A stretch of 64,000 nt of DNA from Tritrichomonas musculus (GCA_039105265.1 JAPFFF010000054.1:744001-808000); one strand, 5' to 3'. Shown: positions 35,475-46,700, counted from the stretch's first letter. Numbers and translations are program-made. The notes: a model not told the origin generated them from the letters alone.

Positions 35475-36764
35475 ATGGATGAACATTTTACAACTCTCAC
35501 AGAAGCAATTACTTATGTTTTCCAAAAAGAAGGTGCGTCAATACTTAGTCTAGATAATATATGCCAAGGTCTTGCCCAACCTAATCTTTTTCTTCAAACT
35601 TCTGCTGGATTAGTTTTATGCTCAACTATATCAAGAAAAAGAGTTTCATCCATTCTTTCAAGTTCAGATATTTTTGCTAGAGCGGGCCCTCCTCGATCTT
35701 GCATGTGGTCAATTAAACCGTCAAATCCATTATGTTTATCTGAAGGAGCTCTCCTTTCATGCATCAACCAAATCTTGACAGAAAATGGTCCTTTGACAGT
35801 AAAAGATATTATTCAACAAGGTGATCTCACAGAAGCTACTCCAGCGATGATATTTGAATTTCTTAATTCTCATACCAATAAATATCAAATACAACAAAAT
35901 GAAACCTGGTGGTTTGCAAATCAGCCTTTACCAAAAAAATGGAAATTTGATTCTGTTGTTTCTGCTTTAATTAAGTCATTTGATGAACTGCAGCATGAAG
36001 CATCAATTGAAGAACTAAACTGGCTCCTTTGTTTATCTACTTTGCCACAAGGAAAAAAAATATCAAGAAGGAAAATTTCAAGAGAATTATCTAGGCGTCC
36101 TGACCTATTCCAGCATATTTCTAGAGCTAAATATTCTTTAATAGCAACAGAGAAAAATGTAAATAACACAAATAGTATACTTACAATATCTGTTGATATG
36201 AATACTACTTCTAATAATTGTAATAATAATACTAATAACAGCAACATCAACAACAACAACAGTAATAATAATCAATTTAATTTCAATTGCCTTAATAATT
36301 TCAATAATATTAATAATATTTGTAATATTAATAATATTTGTAATATTACTAATAATATTAGTAATAATATTAATAACGATTCTTCAAATTCTAATTCACC
36401 TCAAGTTTTTCATGTTCCTTATAATCAAAATAATAATTTTCAACTACAATTAAGTCAGAATATTTCAATTACTTCAAATGCTATCCCACTTCCCCAAATT
36501 CAGCCTCAAGTACTTTTAGCACAACCACAAATGCAAGTGCAGCAAATTCCTCAAATGCAACAAGCATTTCAACTTCACACTGATTTACTCATTGAAGAAT
36601 TTAGGCCATATGGTTCTGATTCTTTATTTGAGCCATCAAAAATCATCGATTTCTCTCCTGACTGGACTTCACTTATACCAAAATGTGAAACACCACCAAT
36701 GGCCACTGATTATTTTGATCCTGAAGAGTTCTTTTCTGTTGGATTTTCTGCAACTTTCGAGTAG
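35475..36764 (+). CDS. putative winged-helix nuclear protein, Asn-rich, 429 aa
   Basis: I do not recognise an exact family. Residues 1-225 are compact and appear to hold two or three small helical DNA-binding-like units: one near 5-75 (LTEAITYVFQKEGASILSLD ... CSTISRKRVSSIL), one near 88-150 (GALLSCINQILTENGPLTVK, a HARE-HTH-like pattern), and one near 160-225 with basic KKISRRKISRELSRRPDLFQ. A long Asn-rich linker follows (about 235-310), then a Gln/Pro-rich segment, and an acidic aromatic C-terminus (DYFDPEEFFSVGF) that could be an activation region. This layout suits a transcription regulator. It starts with ATG shortly after TTCACTCTAA and ends with TAG. The assignment is inference. Confidence 0.6.
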   Translation: MDEHFTTLTEAITYVFQKEGASILSLDNICQGLAQPNLFLQTSAGLVLCSTISRKRVSSILSSSDIFARAGPPRSCMWSIKPSNPLCLSEGALLSCINQILTENGPLTVKDIIQQGDLTEATPAMIFEFLNSHTNKYQIQQNETWWFANQPLPKKWKFDSVVSALIKSFDELQHEASIEELNWLLCLSTLPQGKKISRRKISRELSRRPDLFQHISRAKYSLIATEKNVNNTNSILTISVDMNTTSNNCNNNTNNSNINNNNSNNNQFNFNCLNNFNNINNICNINNICNITNNISNNINNDSSNSNSPQVFHVPYNQNNNFQLQLSQNISITSNAIPLPQIQPQVLLAQPQMQVQQIPQMQQAFQLHTDLLIEEFRPYGSDSLFEPSKIIDFSPDWTSLIPKCETPPMATDYFDPEEFFSVGFSATFE

Positions 36765-37990
36765 AATATCATGAATATCTCTTTTTGTTTTTATAATCCA
36801 TGTTAAGATATATTTTTTTTTTCCCCCTAAAATATTTAGTAAATATTGCAGGTATGAAATATTAACGATCAACTTTTGTTTTTTTATGAAGCATGAAAGT
36901 ATAATGCTTTTAGAGATAATAGTTAAAAAACCAAATTTAATTAACCATAGAATTTAAAAGTTGTATTTTAATAAGCACAAAATTGAATGTTCTCAATGGC
37001 TTCATGCAAGGAATTTGTTGAAATAAAAAAATCAGCATAATTTCAAATGAATACAATAATAATAAAAGTAAAATGGAGGGATTAGGCTGAAGAATCAGGG
37101 TCTATACTGATTATCCAAAAATAATTAACACATTTTTTTTTTTTTTTTTTTAAGACGAGATTCGAACCTCTGACCCCTGATTATTTAAATTAAAAATATT
37201 AAAGAAAATGAGAGAATAATTTCTTTTTTATTGATTATATCTCAAATATTTTATTACATATCATATATCTTCTATATAATTATTGAGATAAAAATATTTT
37301 CTTATAAATAAATAAAATATTCAATTATTATATAAAATCTTAATATATATTTTTTTGTAATTTTCTTTTTAAAAAATAATTTTTAATCAGATAATTTTTA
37401 TCAAAAAAATTATAAAATGTTTTTTAATAATATAAAAGTAATATAAATCCTTTCAGCATTTGTTCAAAAAAGGATATTTCATTTTTTTTGCAGACCAAAA
37501 AGTATTTCAAAAATAAAGATTTTTAAATTTTAGACTTACTTTTACTTCTTGCAACGAAATTCACATGCAAAATCAAAAGAAACTACATAAATATTTGAAG
37601 GAGTGCTCGGGTTTTGGTATATAGATGATTTATATGCAATTTAATTCCTTCCATTATCTATTGGAATACATACCATTTTATATTTTAAGAACATTTTGGT
37701 CATATTCAACTCGGAATACAGATTAGTTTGTTTATTTTATGTCAATTTTATACATTATATTGACAGATATTGCGTATCAAAAAAAAAGAGATTATAATTT
37801 ATTATAATTTAAACCTTTCAATTTTACAATAATTTAAATAAATTGAAAAAAGCACAAGATTTATTCATTAATTTGTATGCATAAGTCATTTTTAAAGGTT
37901 AGATTTATTATTAAAATGGATTGTTATAAATAAAAATGATCGTTTTAGTAAAATAAAAAGGCCAATTTTTTTTTTCAATTGAATTTTTAA
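36765..37990. other. intergenic with one tRNA-like patch
   Basis: AT-rich spacer between the Asn-rich gene and the hAT element. The only notable content is the tRNA-like 3' fragment at 37095-37185, described separately. Confidence 0.5.
37095..37185 (-). other. tRNA 3'-end-like fragment with poly(A), SINE-like
   Basis: On the minus strand the sequence GGGGTCAGAGGTTCGAATCT + CGTCTTA is followed by about 24 A residues. GGTTCGAATC is a good B-box/T-loop, but the T-stem does not pair properly and no D-arm or anticodon arm precedes it. It therefore looks like a degenerate tRNA 3' half with an A tail rather than a working tRNA. A short inverted match, AATCAGGG-TC (37094) against GACCCCTGATT (37171), brackets it. 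Confidence 0.35.
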
Positions 37991-39024
37991 TAGTATTAGC
38001 CAACCGTCATAGCTCACAATTTTTTGTGAGAAAATATCATGTAGCAGAATTTCATTTATCTTCTGAATTTTTCTGAACTTAAATGAATGAAGTGAAAAAT
38101 AATAGAAAATAATAGAAAAAATGATCGTTAAAATTTTATTAATGTTTTAAAAATATTTTGGAAAATAATTATTCTTTTTGAATGGAATAAATATTTCCCA
38201 TTCTAATTCCTAATTCTTCATTTAGCAAATCATCAGATTTGATATAGTTCTTTTTTCCATAAACAAATTTCAGATGAGAAAAGAGGCGCTCTACTGCAGC
38301 CCCGCTGCAAAGCATATTTATTATCCTTATATACAATTTATTCCAAAATTCAAATGGATCAGTTTCTCCAAAATTTATATAAAAGGATTTGAATATTGTA
38401 TAATAATAGAAAATATAATTGAGCAAAGTGCATTAATTGAAATCTGATATGAGGCTAAAAAATCAGCAATCATATCTAATATTTGATTATTAGACATTTC
38501 GAAATACTATTTAAATTCTATACATTGTTCGCATTTTTCTTATTGTACATAATGACTGTTTTCGTTAGTAAAAAATAGCGTTTTCTTTTTTTCTTTACAA
38601 AAAGGAAAATAACTGTAAACTAATGGATGCCCAACATATATAATTCCATATTTAGCTAATTTTTTAACATTTGCTTTGAAATGTGGTTTGATATTTGCAT
38701 TATCAATTGAGAATAGCATTTTTATTAATAATTCGCTTCCAGCTGGGAGAGTCGTTAAAGAAAAAAATGAAAATTTTCATAAAATTAATAAAAAAATATT
38801 TTTTTTGCGAATACAATGAAAAATGATATATTATTAGTTATACTTTTATTATTATTTATAATTAACAAATAAACATTTATAAATATAAATATAAATCTTG
38901 CATATATTTTGAGATATAGTTAAATTTATTTCTTGGTTTTACTTTCAATTCAAAATATATTCTCAAAATATACGGGCTTAATTGAAATTAATTTGAATGG
39001 ATAAATGACGGTTGGCTAATACTA
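37991..39024. mobile_element. hAT element, internally deleted, with exact 8-bp target duplication
   Basis: Perfect 20-base inverted repeats, TAGTATTAGCCAACCGTCAT at 37991-38010 and its complement at 39005-39024. The 8 bases outside each end are identical: ATTTTTAA at 37983-37990 and 39025-39032. An 8-bp duplication is diagnostic of hAT transposition. The 1.03-kb interior holds only the end of a transposase on the minus strand, so the element is non-autonomous. The exact duplication and perfect TIRs indicate recent movement. Confidence 0.93.
38169..38426 (-). pseudogene. hAT transposase C-terminal dimerisation fragment
   Basis: The open frame of 85 codons contains DPFEFWNKLY ... CSGAAVERLFSHLKFVYGKK, the conserved hAT dimerisation motif (small residues, VER-FS, then a downstream helix with the usual LNEEL). 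The catalytic region is absent. Upstream on the same strand (about 38430-38770) fragments such as LAKYGIIYVGHPLVYSYFPF are readable but closed by stops, so more of the transposase may be present in decayed form. It supports the hAT identity of the enclosing element. Confidence 0.8.
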
Positions 39025-39828
39025 ATTTTTAAAATGCAAATTTCTTTTTAATAAATCGGTAAAAATATTTTATATTATGATATTTCTTTTTAATATAATT
39101 TATAAAGTACAGTAATATCAATTTCATCAAATTTAGAAATAAACCCATTTCGTTGGAAGACCTCTGTATATGAGAAGTAACTGAATTTACTAATGTATTT
39201 AGTAACTTTAGATATGAATTTTCCTTATATTAAAGATAATAATATGTTTTACTATTAATATTTAATATTAAAAAATCAGAGAACCTCCAAACATCATTAA
39301 ATCACATAAATATCCCAATTAATTAATTTATTCAACTGATAAATAATTATACTTGCTTGATTTAATCACATATAATAATTATCTTTTATAATTTTTCCGA
39401 AAAAATTGATTTTCTCGATCTTCTGGTTGAACTCATTCATCTGGACGAATTAAATCTTCTGATTGAACTCGATCTTCTTTACTATTAAAATAAATAGTAA
39501 TTTTTTACAACCAAAAATTTTTCATCGTTTTCCTCAGAAAGGTCCCCCTTAAAGACGTTAACAAGGATTCTCTGAAAAATTGTTTATTATATATTCAGTT
39601 TTTCATAAATATAATCAAAATAAAAAATGTTCATATTCAAAAAGAGATTTTTTGAATACTTAGATTTCAAAATAAGATATGTTGAAAAAAAAAAATAGGA
39701 GAATTACTCAAAAATCATGGAATAATTCATTTGACTTGTTGAATTTTTCAAAAATAATCATAATAATAATAATAAAAAAAAAACGATAAACCATCAAAAA
39801 ATTGAAAAATTGAATAAATATATCTTCA
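39025..39828. other. intergenic, small direct repeat
   Basis: AT-rich spacer. Around 39418-39475 the phrase CTTCTG-TTGAACTC repeats twice with short variants. No gene is supported. Confidence 0.45.
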
Positions 39829-41148
39829 ATGACAAACAACTATTTTGATAATATTAATATAAATCTTGAACAAAGTTTTACATCTGCAGCATGTATCTCT
39901 AAAGATATGAATTGTATTGAAGAGAGTCAACTAGCAGCTAAGAGAGTTTTTAGCTATAATCCTAACTCGAAAAAGATTCTTAACCTTTTCCCTCAGTACG
40001 CACCAATAATCGAACAAATCTCCGCTTTAGTTGGATCTCATGGGAAATCATTAAAAAATGATCCAAACAACAACGATCTATGGACTACACTTGGGTACTG
40101 TTATCTTACTTTAGGCGACTTTCCTAACGCATTTGCAGCTTATGCTCATGCACTTCGTATATCCCAAAATTCGCGGGATCCAAATTTCTGGTATGCAATG
40201 GGAATTGTTTATGAACATTATAAATATCATGATAGTGCACAAGATTGTTTTCGTAAAGTTTTTGAATTTAATCCATCATTTCAATTTGCAACCGATATTT
40301 TTTTCAGATTAGGACTAATTTTTCGTACTTTAAACGATTTCGATACAGCAATTGCATACTTTGATAAAGTGAAAAATTCTCCTCCTAATCATCTTATTTA
40401 TGATGACATTCAACTTCAAATTGCTTATACATACCAACTCCAAAGATCAAATGACAAAGCTTTTAAAATTTATAGCGATTTGCACAGCCGTTACCCCAAT
40501 TCATTACAGCTTACACAGCAGTACTGTTGGTTTATGTACATGCAATATAAAGATACTAGAATTAGCACTGTCTTTGATGAAGTTTCAAAAGCTATCCAAA
40601 AGGAGCCATATGATCCAACACTACAACTTATCGCTGCAAGGGTTGCAATGAAACAAGATAATATGCCAACCGCTTATCAGCATTATAAATTTTGTATTAC
40701 ATATTGTAATGATTCTCCTTATTTTTGGTGTGGCTTAGGTGTCTTATATTTCAAAAATGAGCAGGTAGAAGATGCTATTGTTGCCTTCCAAAGAGCAGTA
40801 TATATTAAAAAAGATCTAAAAGAAGGTTGGCTCAATATAGGATTAATTTATGAACAACAAAATGATTACGAAAATGCAAAGAAAATATATCAAATAGGAA
40901 TGCAAAATTGCTCAAGCTCTGAAGATTTCCAAGATAGATTAAATTCAATAGCTTCTCAAGGAAAGCATAATTTCTCGTTGATAGATATAGATGATACAAA
41001 ATTCATTGTACCAATTCCAGAACAATTTGCAATCGACTATACTCAAGCAGTGCCTGAATTACAGCCTGAATGCTACGGTATTGATATAGGGATTGCCTCA
41101 AAATTTGCAATTTTATCGACATATCCGAAATCTATATTTTCTACCTAA
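39829..41148 (+). CDS. TPR protein, Cyc8/Ssn6-like co-repressor (KDM6A TPR type)
   Basis: The chain is mostly tandem tetratricopeptide repeats, from about residue 80 to 370. The repeat order and wording follow the Ssn6/UTX type: LWTTLGYCYLTLGDFPNAFA, FWYAMGIVYEHYKYHDSAQD, IFFRLGLIFRTLNDFDTAIA, PYFWCGLGVLYFKNEQVEDA and GWLNIGLIYEQQNDYENAKK. In yeast, Cyc8 joins Tup1 to repress transcription. The protein here is 439 residues, containing the TPR block but lacking the long Gln-rich tail of yeast Cyc8. There is no signal peptide or membrane segment. The ATG at 39829 follows a TCTTCA initiator-like string. A different TPR scaffold cannot be excluded. Confidence 0.75.
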   Translation: MTNNYFDNININLEQSFTSAACISKDMNCIEESQLAAKRVFSYNPNSKKILNLFPQYAPIIEQISALVGSHGKSLKNDPNNNDLWTTLGYCYLTLGDFPNAFAAYAHALRISQNSRDPNFWYAMGIVYEHYKYHDSAQDCFRKVFEFNPSFQFATDIFFRLGLIFRTLNDFDTAIAYFDKVKNSPPNHLIYDDIQLQIAYTYQLQRSNDKAFKIYSDLHSRYPNSLQLTQQYCWFMYMQYKDTRISTVFDEVSKAIQKEPYDPTLQLIAARVAMKQDNMPTAYQHYKFCITYCNDSPYFWCGLGVLYFKNEQVEDAIVAFQRAVYIKKDLKEGWLNIGLIYEQQNDYENAKKIYQIGMQNCSSSEDFQDRLNSIASQGKHNFSLIDIDDTKFIVPIPEQFAIDYTQAVPELQPECYGIDIGIASKFAILSTYPKSIFST

Positions 41149-41443
41149 CCATTTTATACATATAGAGATTTGATAAGCTTGTATATTAACAATTTTTCAA
41201 ATATTAATATCTTTAAAATTATATAATATTCATTTTATATTCCTTTTATTTAGTTGCCTGAGCAAAAATAATTCGGATTCGCTTTTTATTAAAATGTATA
41301 TTTGAAATCCTTTTTTGGCTTTTTTATACTATATTTCATTTAAATGAAATAGAATTATGATATTGTAATTTAAAAGTAAAATTTGGTATAATAAAAAATC
41401 CGAATGAAATCATTTATTTAAAATTCAAACAAAGAACAAATGC

Positions 41444-41869
41444 TTAAGATTCTTCTTCTTCGTCTTCTTCGTTCCCGTCTTCTTCATCTTCTTCCTCATT
41501 TGCTTTAACTTCTTTTGGTTTCGGTTTGTAATTATCTGCTAAATATTTCACATTTTCCAAATTTGCTATCTGTATGTTCAATGCGTTCAATCTTTTTTGA
41601 GCTAAATCATTTATATCTTGAGGATTTGAAACTTTCTCATTTATCGTAGATTTTGATATTGATTTAAATGGGCCATATGATGAATATTCTTCTTCCGCTT
41701 TTTTTAAAATTGTATGCGCAAAAAGAGCTAATTCTTGTTCAACTTGCTCAGGAAATTGAATCAAACTTTCATTAACGCAAAGTTGCAATTGAAGCGAATC
41801 TGGGTTATCTTGAAGATTTGGTGGAGGTTTAAGCCCATCTTGAAATTGATAAGCAGCTTGCTGATTCAT
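41444..41869 (-). CDS. small acidic-tailed coiled-coil protein, 141 aa
   Basis: I do not recognise it. It starts with ATG at 41867-41869. Residues 25-60 form a helix-rich segment (LQLQLCVNESLIQFPEQVEQ then ELALFAHTILKKAEEEY). Residues 82-112 look like a short coiled coil (DINDLAQKRLNALNIQIANL). The tail from about 120 is almost all Glu/Asp. The layout is that of a small subunit of a larger complex, such as Mediator or WASH components, but I cannot say which. It converges with the TPR gene. Confidence 0.7.
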   Translation of the reverse strand: MNQQAAYQFQDGLKPPPNLQDNPDSLQLQLCVNESLIQFPEQVEQELALFAHTILKKAEEEYSSYGPFKSISKSTINEKVSNPQDINDLAQKRLNALNIQIANLENVKYLADNYKPKPKEVKANEEEDEEDGNEEDEEEES

Positions 41870-42822
41870 TTGAAATTTTAGTAAAAATTGAATTAACTTT
41901 TGAAATTTAGGAGAATATGAAGAGCATAGTTAGGTATGAAAAATGCAGAATGGCTTGATATATTATTATATAATATAAAATATAAGGAAATAAATATATT
42001 CCCTAAATATATAGATTAAATTGACGTTCAATATAAAAAAAAATATATTTTAATTTTTTGAAAAAGAAAAAAAATTGATACATATTTTAAGTTTATTTCA
42101 AATTAATTAATATTCTTTGAAAAAAATTGAAGTCTAAGAAAATTGATAATGATTTTCTGAGCTGTTTGATAGTTGTAAAAGAATTTTTATTGAAAAAAAT
42201 TGTGAGAAAAAGAGATTTCTGAGGAGTATAAAAAATAAAGTACTCAAAAAATGAAATTAAAATAAAAAGAAATCCAACGTCACGATTCCAGATTTTTTTA
42301 TTTATTTCATAATAAGATTTCAAAATAAAACTGGCTGATCAGCCTTTTTTTCCAACTTGTGCCTATTGATCTATTGAATGTTCCTTATCATATCTTCATT
42401 CTTGGAAATATTTGAGAGCAAGCAAACACGAAATATTATAACTAATTGTTTTTTATCAACATTACTCCAATCAAGATTTTTTTTAATCATGATATTAGTT
42501 ATAAAACACTCATTCTTTCATTCACTTTTTGAATGATTTTTATTTGAATACTTTACCTTAATAAGCTCTGGATATGTTTTTTTGCAAAAATGGAAAAATA
42601 ATATATAATATTGAATTTTAAGCAACATTTATAATATGATTATGTGTAAAACATTCAAAAGAAGAGTTTTGATGAACTATTTAAAAGTATATGTGCATAT
42701 AAATATGCATTTTTACATAATGATAATTGAAAATATATTTGATCAAACCTTTGAAAAATAAATCATTTATCATTTGAAAAAGATCCAATTTGAAAGCATT
42801 AACAATTAATTCTAAACGTTTA
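41870..42822. other. intergenic, nothing recognised
   Basis: AT-rich spacer between divergent genes. It should contain both promoters. No repeats or RNA genes were recognised; open frames such as 42093-42323 (minus) look accidental. Confidence 0.45.
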
Positions 42823-42832
42823 TCATTTGCTA

Positions 42833-43078
42833 ATGAGTGTTAACGATATATATTACTCAGACAAATACTATGACGATGTTTATGAATACAGGCATGTTAT
42901 ACTTCCAAAAGAAATCAGCAAAAAGGATCCCAAAGATCATCTTTTATCCGAAACTGAATGGCGAGCTCTAGGAATTCAAATGAGCGTTGGTTGGATTCAT
43001 TATCACCGTCATCCACCCGAACCAAATATCCTACTTTTCAGACGCGAGCATCATGGAAATGTACCAGCAAACCAGTAA
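42833..43078 (+). CDS. CKS1: cyclin-dependent kinase regulatory subunit Cks1
   Basis: A small protein that binds CDK and phosphothreonine substrates. Almost the whole family pattern is visible in 81 residues: [20 protein letters not shown], then [21 protein letters not shown], then [14 protein letters not shown]. The HxPEP hinge (HPPEP) that controls strand exchange and CDK binding is intact. The start is the ATG at 42833; the codon two before it is not ATG. TATCATTTG just upstream resembles the initiator motif. The length suits the family (about 80 in animals). No oddities. Confidence 0.95.
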   Translation: MSVNDIYYSDKYYDDVYEYRHVILPKEISKKDPKDHLLSETEWRALGIQMSVGWIHYHRHPPEPNILLFRREHHGNVPANQ

Positions 43079-43960
43079 GGATTTTTTTTTTTAAATTTCG
43101 TTAATTTTTTTTTTTTTTTTAAAATAGAACTCAGCCTTTTACAATAGCCTGTTCTTCCTCAATTATTTCTACGTGTCAGAATAAAAAAGCATTTGTTATT
43201 TTTTATAATTGTTTTCAGATGAAAACTTTATTTTTCAGAAGTTAATTGAAAAAAAAAAAAACTTTTATTATTTGAGAGCATTTGAAATGATTCAAAAAGT
43301 TAAAAATGGATAGAGGTATTTTTTGTTTTAAATAGATTTAAAAATATTAATATAAATATTAATATATGTATATATATGTAAATTTGGCAAATGTGATTTT
43401 ATAAAGATGTTTTTTATAAATTACTTTACAAGATTTGTGCATTTTTATACAATAATATAAGTGGAGAAAATATCTTTTTATTTTTACCTATTTTATTTAT
43501 TTTCAGCTGAAAAACTCTGTAAGAGTTTGATATATTAATATGTCACAAAAAATAAAAAAAAAAAAAATCTATATATCTATGTATACCGGATTACTGTTGA
43601 AAACTAATATATATTTACATTATTTTATTATATTATTAAATTTAATTATGATTAATCAACATAAATATCATTTTTTATCAAAATAATGATATTATTTATA
43701 ATTAAATGTTATACAATTTTTTCAAAACTCATATCAAATTATTAAAACTATTATATCTTTTAAATTACCTTTTATAAAATATGTTATTTACTTATTTTAA
43801 TTATTTCAATATTTTTGAAATCAAAAAAATATATATTTTATAATTTAAATAAATCTAGCAAAGATAATTATCAAAATAACAATAGTGTTTTTGATTAAAA
43901 AATAATCGTCTTTTACAGAAAATTTTATATTTTATTTTTAACATTTTTCAACCAAATTAT
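43079..43960. other. intergenic, nothing recognised
   Basis: AT-rich with several long T and A runs (for example near 43110 and 43250). No gene, RNA or TIR element that I can support. Confidence 0.5.
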
Positions 43961-45031
43961 ATGAATATTAAAGATTATCTAGAGAAAATGACAAGAATAT
44001 CAAGAAATATTCTTGAATTAATTGATGAAGAATCAAGCATCGACACTTTGAGTAACAGGATTTCACAATATTCTAATCAATCCATTTTAGAAAATCGAGA
44101 AAATATGGAAATCATTCTACATTTTTTATCAAAAATATGTAAATATCATCACCGATCATCCTCTTTTTTCAAAAGAATTCAAATTCTTTTTTTTTTTTTT
44201 CATTAAAAAACCAATTCAAAATTATTTCTCAAATGATGAAATTTATAAAATATTTAAAGGGGATAAACGAATCCTTCTACTTTTAATCGAAGAAGATATT
44301 CTCGCGATTGATAAAAATATTAACAAATTATTTATGAAATATAACGACTATTTATGCCCTGAAATCAAAAAATTCAATGGATTTGAAAACGTTTTGAATT
44401 CCAAAGATTTTGAAGAAAATAGGCGAGTTGGAGAAAATCATAATTATATTTGCAAACTAATCAGAAATGACTCACTTATTGAATTCATACAATATGTAAA
44501 CCAAACAAATTTTTCAATATCATTGAAAATAAACCATTCAATTTTTGAAACGAATTCATTTTTACTTAAAAATGAGCCAACACTAATTGAATATTCAGCT
44601 TTTTTTGGATCTATTCAAATTTTTTAATTTTTATTTCTGAATAATATTGAATTAAAACCTTCATTATGGATTTATGCTATACATGTACATGGCAGAAATC
44701 CTGAAATAATTCATATTCTTGAGAATAATCTAATTACTCCAAATGATAAAACTTATAGAAATTGTTTTATTGAATCAATCAACTGCCATCATTCTGAAAT
44801 AACTGAATATATTCAAAATAATCTGTTGAAAATCAAAGGAAATGATATTCTTGAGTTGTATTCAAAAAGTTTGAAATATTTTAATTTCAGATTTTTCCCT
44901 GATGATCTAAACAAAGACTATTACTTTTATCATTTATGCAAATATAATTATATTACTCTTGTTAAACTACTGTTGAATGTGAATAAATGTAAATTCAAAA
45001 ATAATTTCAAATAAAAAATTTTAATTCAGTA

Positions 45032-45126
45032 AACTGAAATTTAAAACTCAGACCTTATTGACATTAATTTGACCTATCTTTGACCTAAATTTTTTTAAAA
45101 AGTGATCTGACTTTTAATTTTTAGTT
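45032..45126. mobile_element. 95-bp MITE, TCAGACC family
   Basis: The left end AACTGAAATTTAAAACTCAG + ACC and the complement of the right end AACTAAAAATTAAAAGTCAG + ATC are near-identical, with TA outside both (45030-45031, 45127-45128). The middle contains TTTGACCTATCTTTGACCTA. It is a relative of 16328-16470. It interrupts the ankyrin pseudogene. Confidence 0.65.
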
Positions 45127-45161
45127 TATTTAAATATAACCATTCAAAAATGATGGTTCTT

Positions 45162-45400
45162 TTTTTTTTTTTTTTTTTTTTTTTGGGAGATATTTTTTGC
45201 CCCAATCTCTTTTGACCCTAACGGTTAAGGTCAATATTGACCCTGTATCGTACTTCAGAAAAAATTGGCTAGAACTTTTTTGCACTTTGGTGAAAAAAAC
45301 CATGAGTAGCTACGATACAGGGTCAATATTGACCTTAACCGTTAGGGTCAAAAGAGATTGGGGGCAAAAAATATCTCCTTTTTTTTTTTTTTTTTTTAAT
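45162..45400. mobile_element. 240-bp foldback element flanked by T-runs, inside the ankyrin pseudogene
   Basis: Arms 45186-45252 and 45311-45378 (67 and 68 bases) are exact reverse complements apart from one extra C in the right arm. They include GACCCTAACGGTTAAGGTCA + ATATTGACC. The spacer is about 58 bases. Each arm is bordered outside by about 20 T residues. The arms are far less AT-rich than the neighbourhood. The near-perfect pairing shows the element is young or kept uniform, and it lies where the ankyrin coding sequence is interrupted. Confidence 0.85.
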
Positions 45401-46290
45401 TAGACAGCATTGTTTGCTGCTGTGGAAAAAGGAAATTGTGAAATTGTTCTCTCAATTTCCAGGTTATTTAATTTGGCTCTCAATTTTTTGACACTTTACA
45501 TCCGATCGCAGTACCGTTATTATAACATGTTATATGAAATGGATGAAAATAATCGTTTTTTATTTAACATTTCATTTTATTCTTTGAGAATGTCAAAAAA
45601 AAAAAAATGCGGTTACTAAACGTACTGGATTTGTACCTTAAAAGAAATTATTGTAATGATGATTCATTTTATATTCAATAAATTTCATTTGAAAATAAGA
45701 ATTTTGATTAGGACGGGTATTTCTATGAGTTAATTCAAATTTTGTTTCTTGAAATTGAATTGAAAGAAAAAATATCAAATATTTATATCTTGCTAGAGTA
45801 TTGATAAATTCAATTATTACATATATATTTATTTTCATTTATTAATATTATAACAATTTAATAAATTATCAAATGCTTATTATTATTTGTTATAAGAATT
45901 TTGAATATATTTGATCTCCTTTCAAAAAATAAAAAGATTCCTCTAAAAAAGTTTCAATATTTCAGAAAATTCCTCTAAAAAAGTTTAACTCTCAAATTTG
46001 TTAAGATAATTCAAAATTTGTGAAAATTCTCAGAGCTTACACAAATTTTATTAGCCAGCCTAATTTTGATGGAATTCAATTCAAATATTATTCATACGAT
46101 TGAATTGAAATTTTTTTTAATTCAATTCAAATTTGATGTATTTTTGTGAAATTGGAAAATAATGGATTTTCAATGAAATTCTAAATACTTGTTTTTCAGA
46201 AAACTGCATTACATATTGCTATTGAAAAAGGAAATGTTGAAATAGTCCAGTTTTTGTTAAATCATCCAAATATTGATAAAAATATCACAT

Positions 46291-46700
46291 ATGTTAAGAC
46301 AAAAAGATTTACCGGGTTTGAAATCAAGCATTTTAATGACATTTAACCAATTTTTTAGTAGGTTTCATATTTGTATATTAAAATGGAATTTGAAATATTA
46401 ATATTATTGAAATTTGAGATCTCATATTTTTTTGAAATTTTACTTATTTTCTCAAAAAAATATCATTAGACTTGGCAATTAAAAAGAATAATAATGATAT
46501 CATTGAATCATTCATATATAATTATTTACTATATGAAAGAAATTTCTTACTGTTTTGGAAATGCCTGGACTCTAATAATTTCTTCATCAGTTATTATATG
46601 CATTTTCCAAATTGTATATATATAAATATTTGTTTTTATTAAAGTAGCTCTTTTTAAATCACATGTCGTTTTTGGAAAAATCTGTCATTAAATTATCAAA
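46291..46700. other. intergenic, nothing recognised
   Basis: AT-rich stretch between the ankyrin remnant and CSN2. It may include more decayed ankyrin sequence, but I cannot align it by eye. Confidence 0.4.

Larger units (their letters stand above)
43961..46290 (+). pseudogene. ankyrin-repeat/DUF3447 gene, broken and split by insertions
   Basis: The N-terminal part is readable from ATG 43961 (NREN-EIILHFLSKICKYHHR). A T-run near 44190 shifts the frame, after which KIFKGDKRILLLLIEEDILA and, from 44334, RRVGENHNYICKLIRNDSL + IEF are typical of the trichomonad ankyrin/DUF3447 family. TAA at about 44625 and further frame changes break it, with IELKPSLWIYAIHVHGRNPE next. At 45014 the frame ends, and between there and 45400 lie a 95-bp MITE and a 240-bp foldback. 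Ankyrin motifs then resume: TALFAAVEKGNCEIVLSI (45404-45455) and TALHIAIEKGNVEIVQFLLN (about 46202). Several independent lesions make this an old pseudogene. Confidence 0.85.

Noticed and set aside
41444-41869. Assignment of the small acidic protein to WASH subunit CCDC53 or a Mediator subunit
   Set aside because: Only a short coiled coil and an acidic tail are comparable; no diagnostic residues could be matched.
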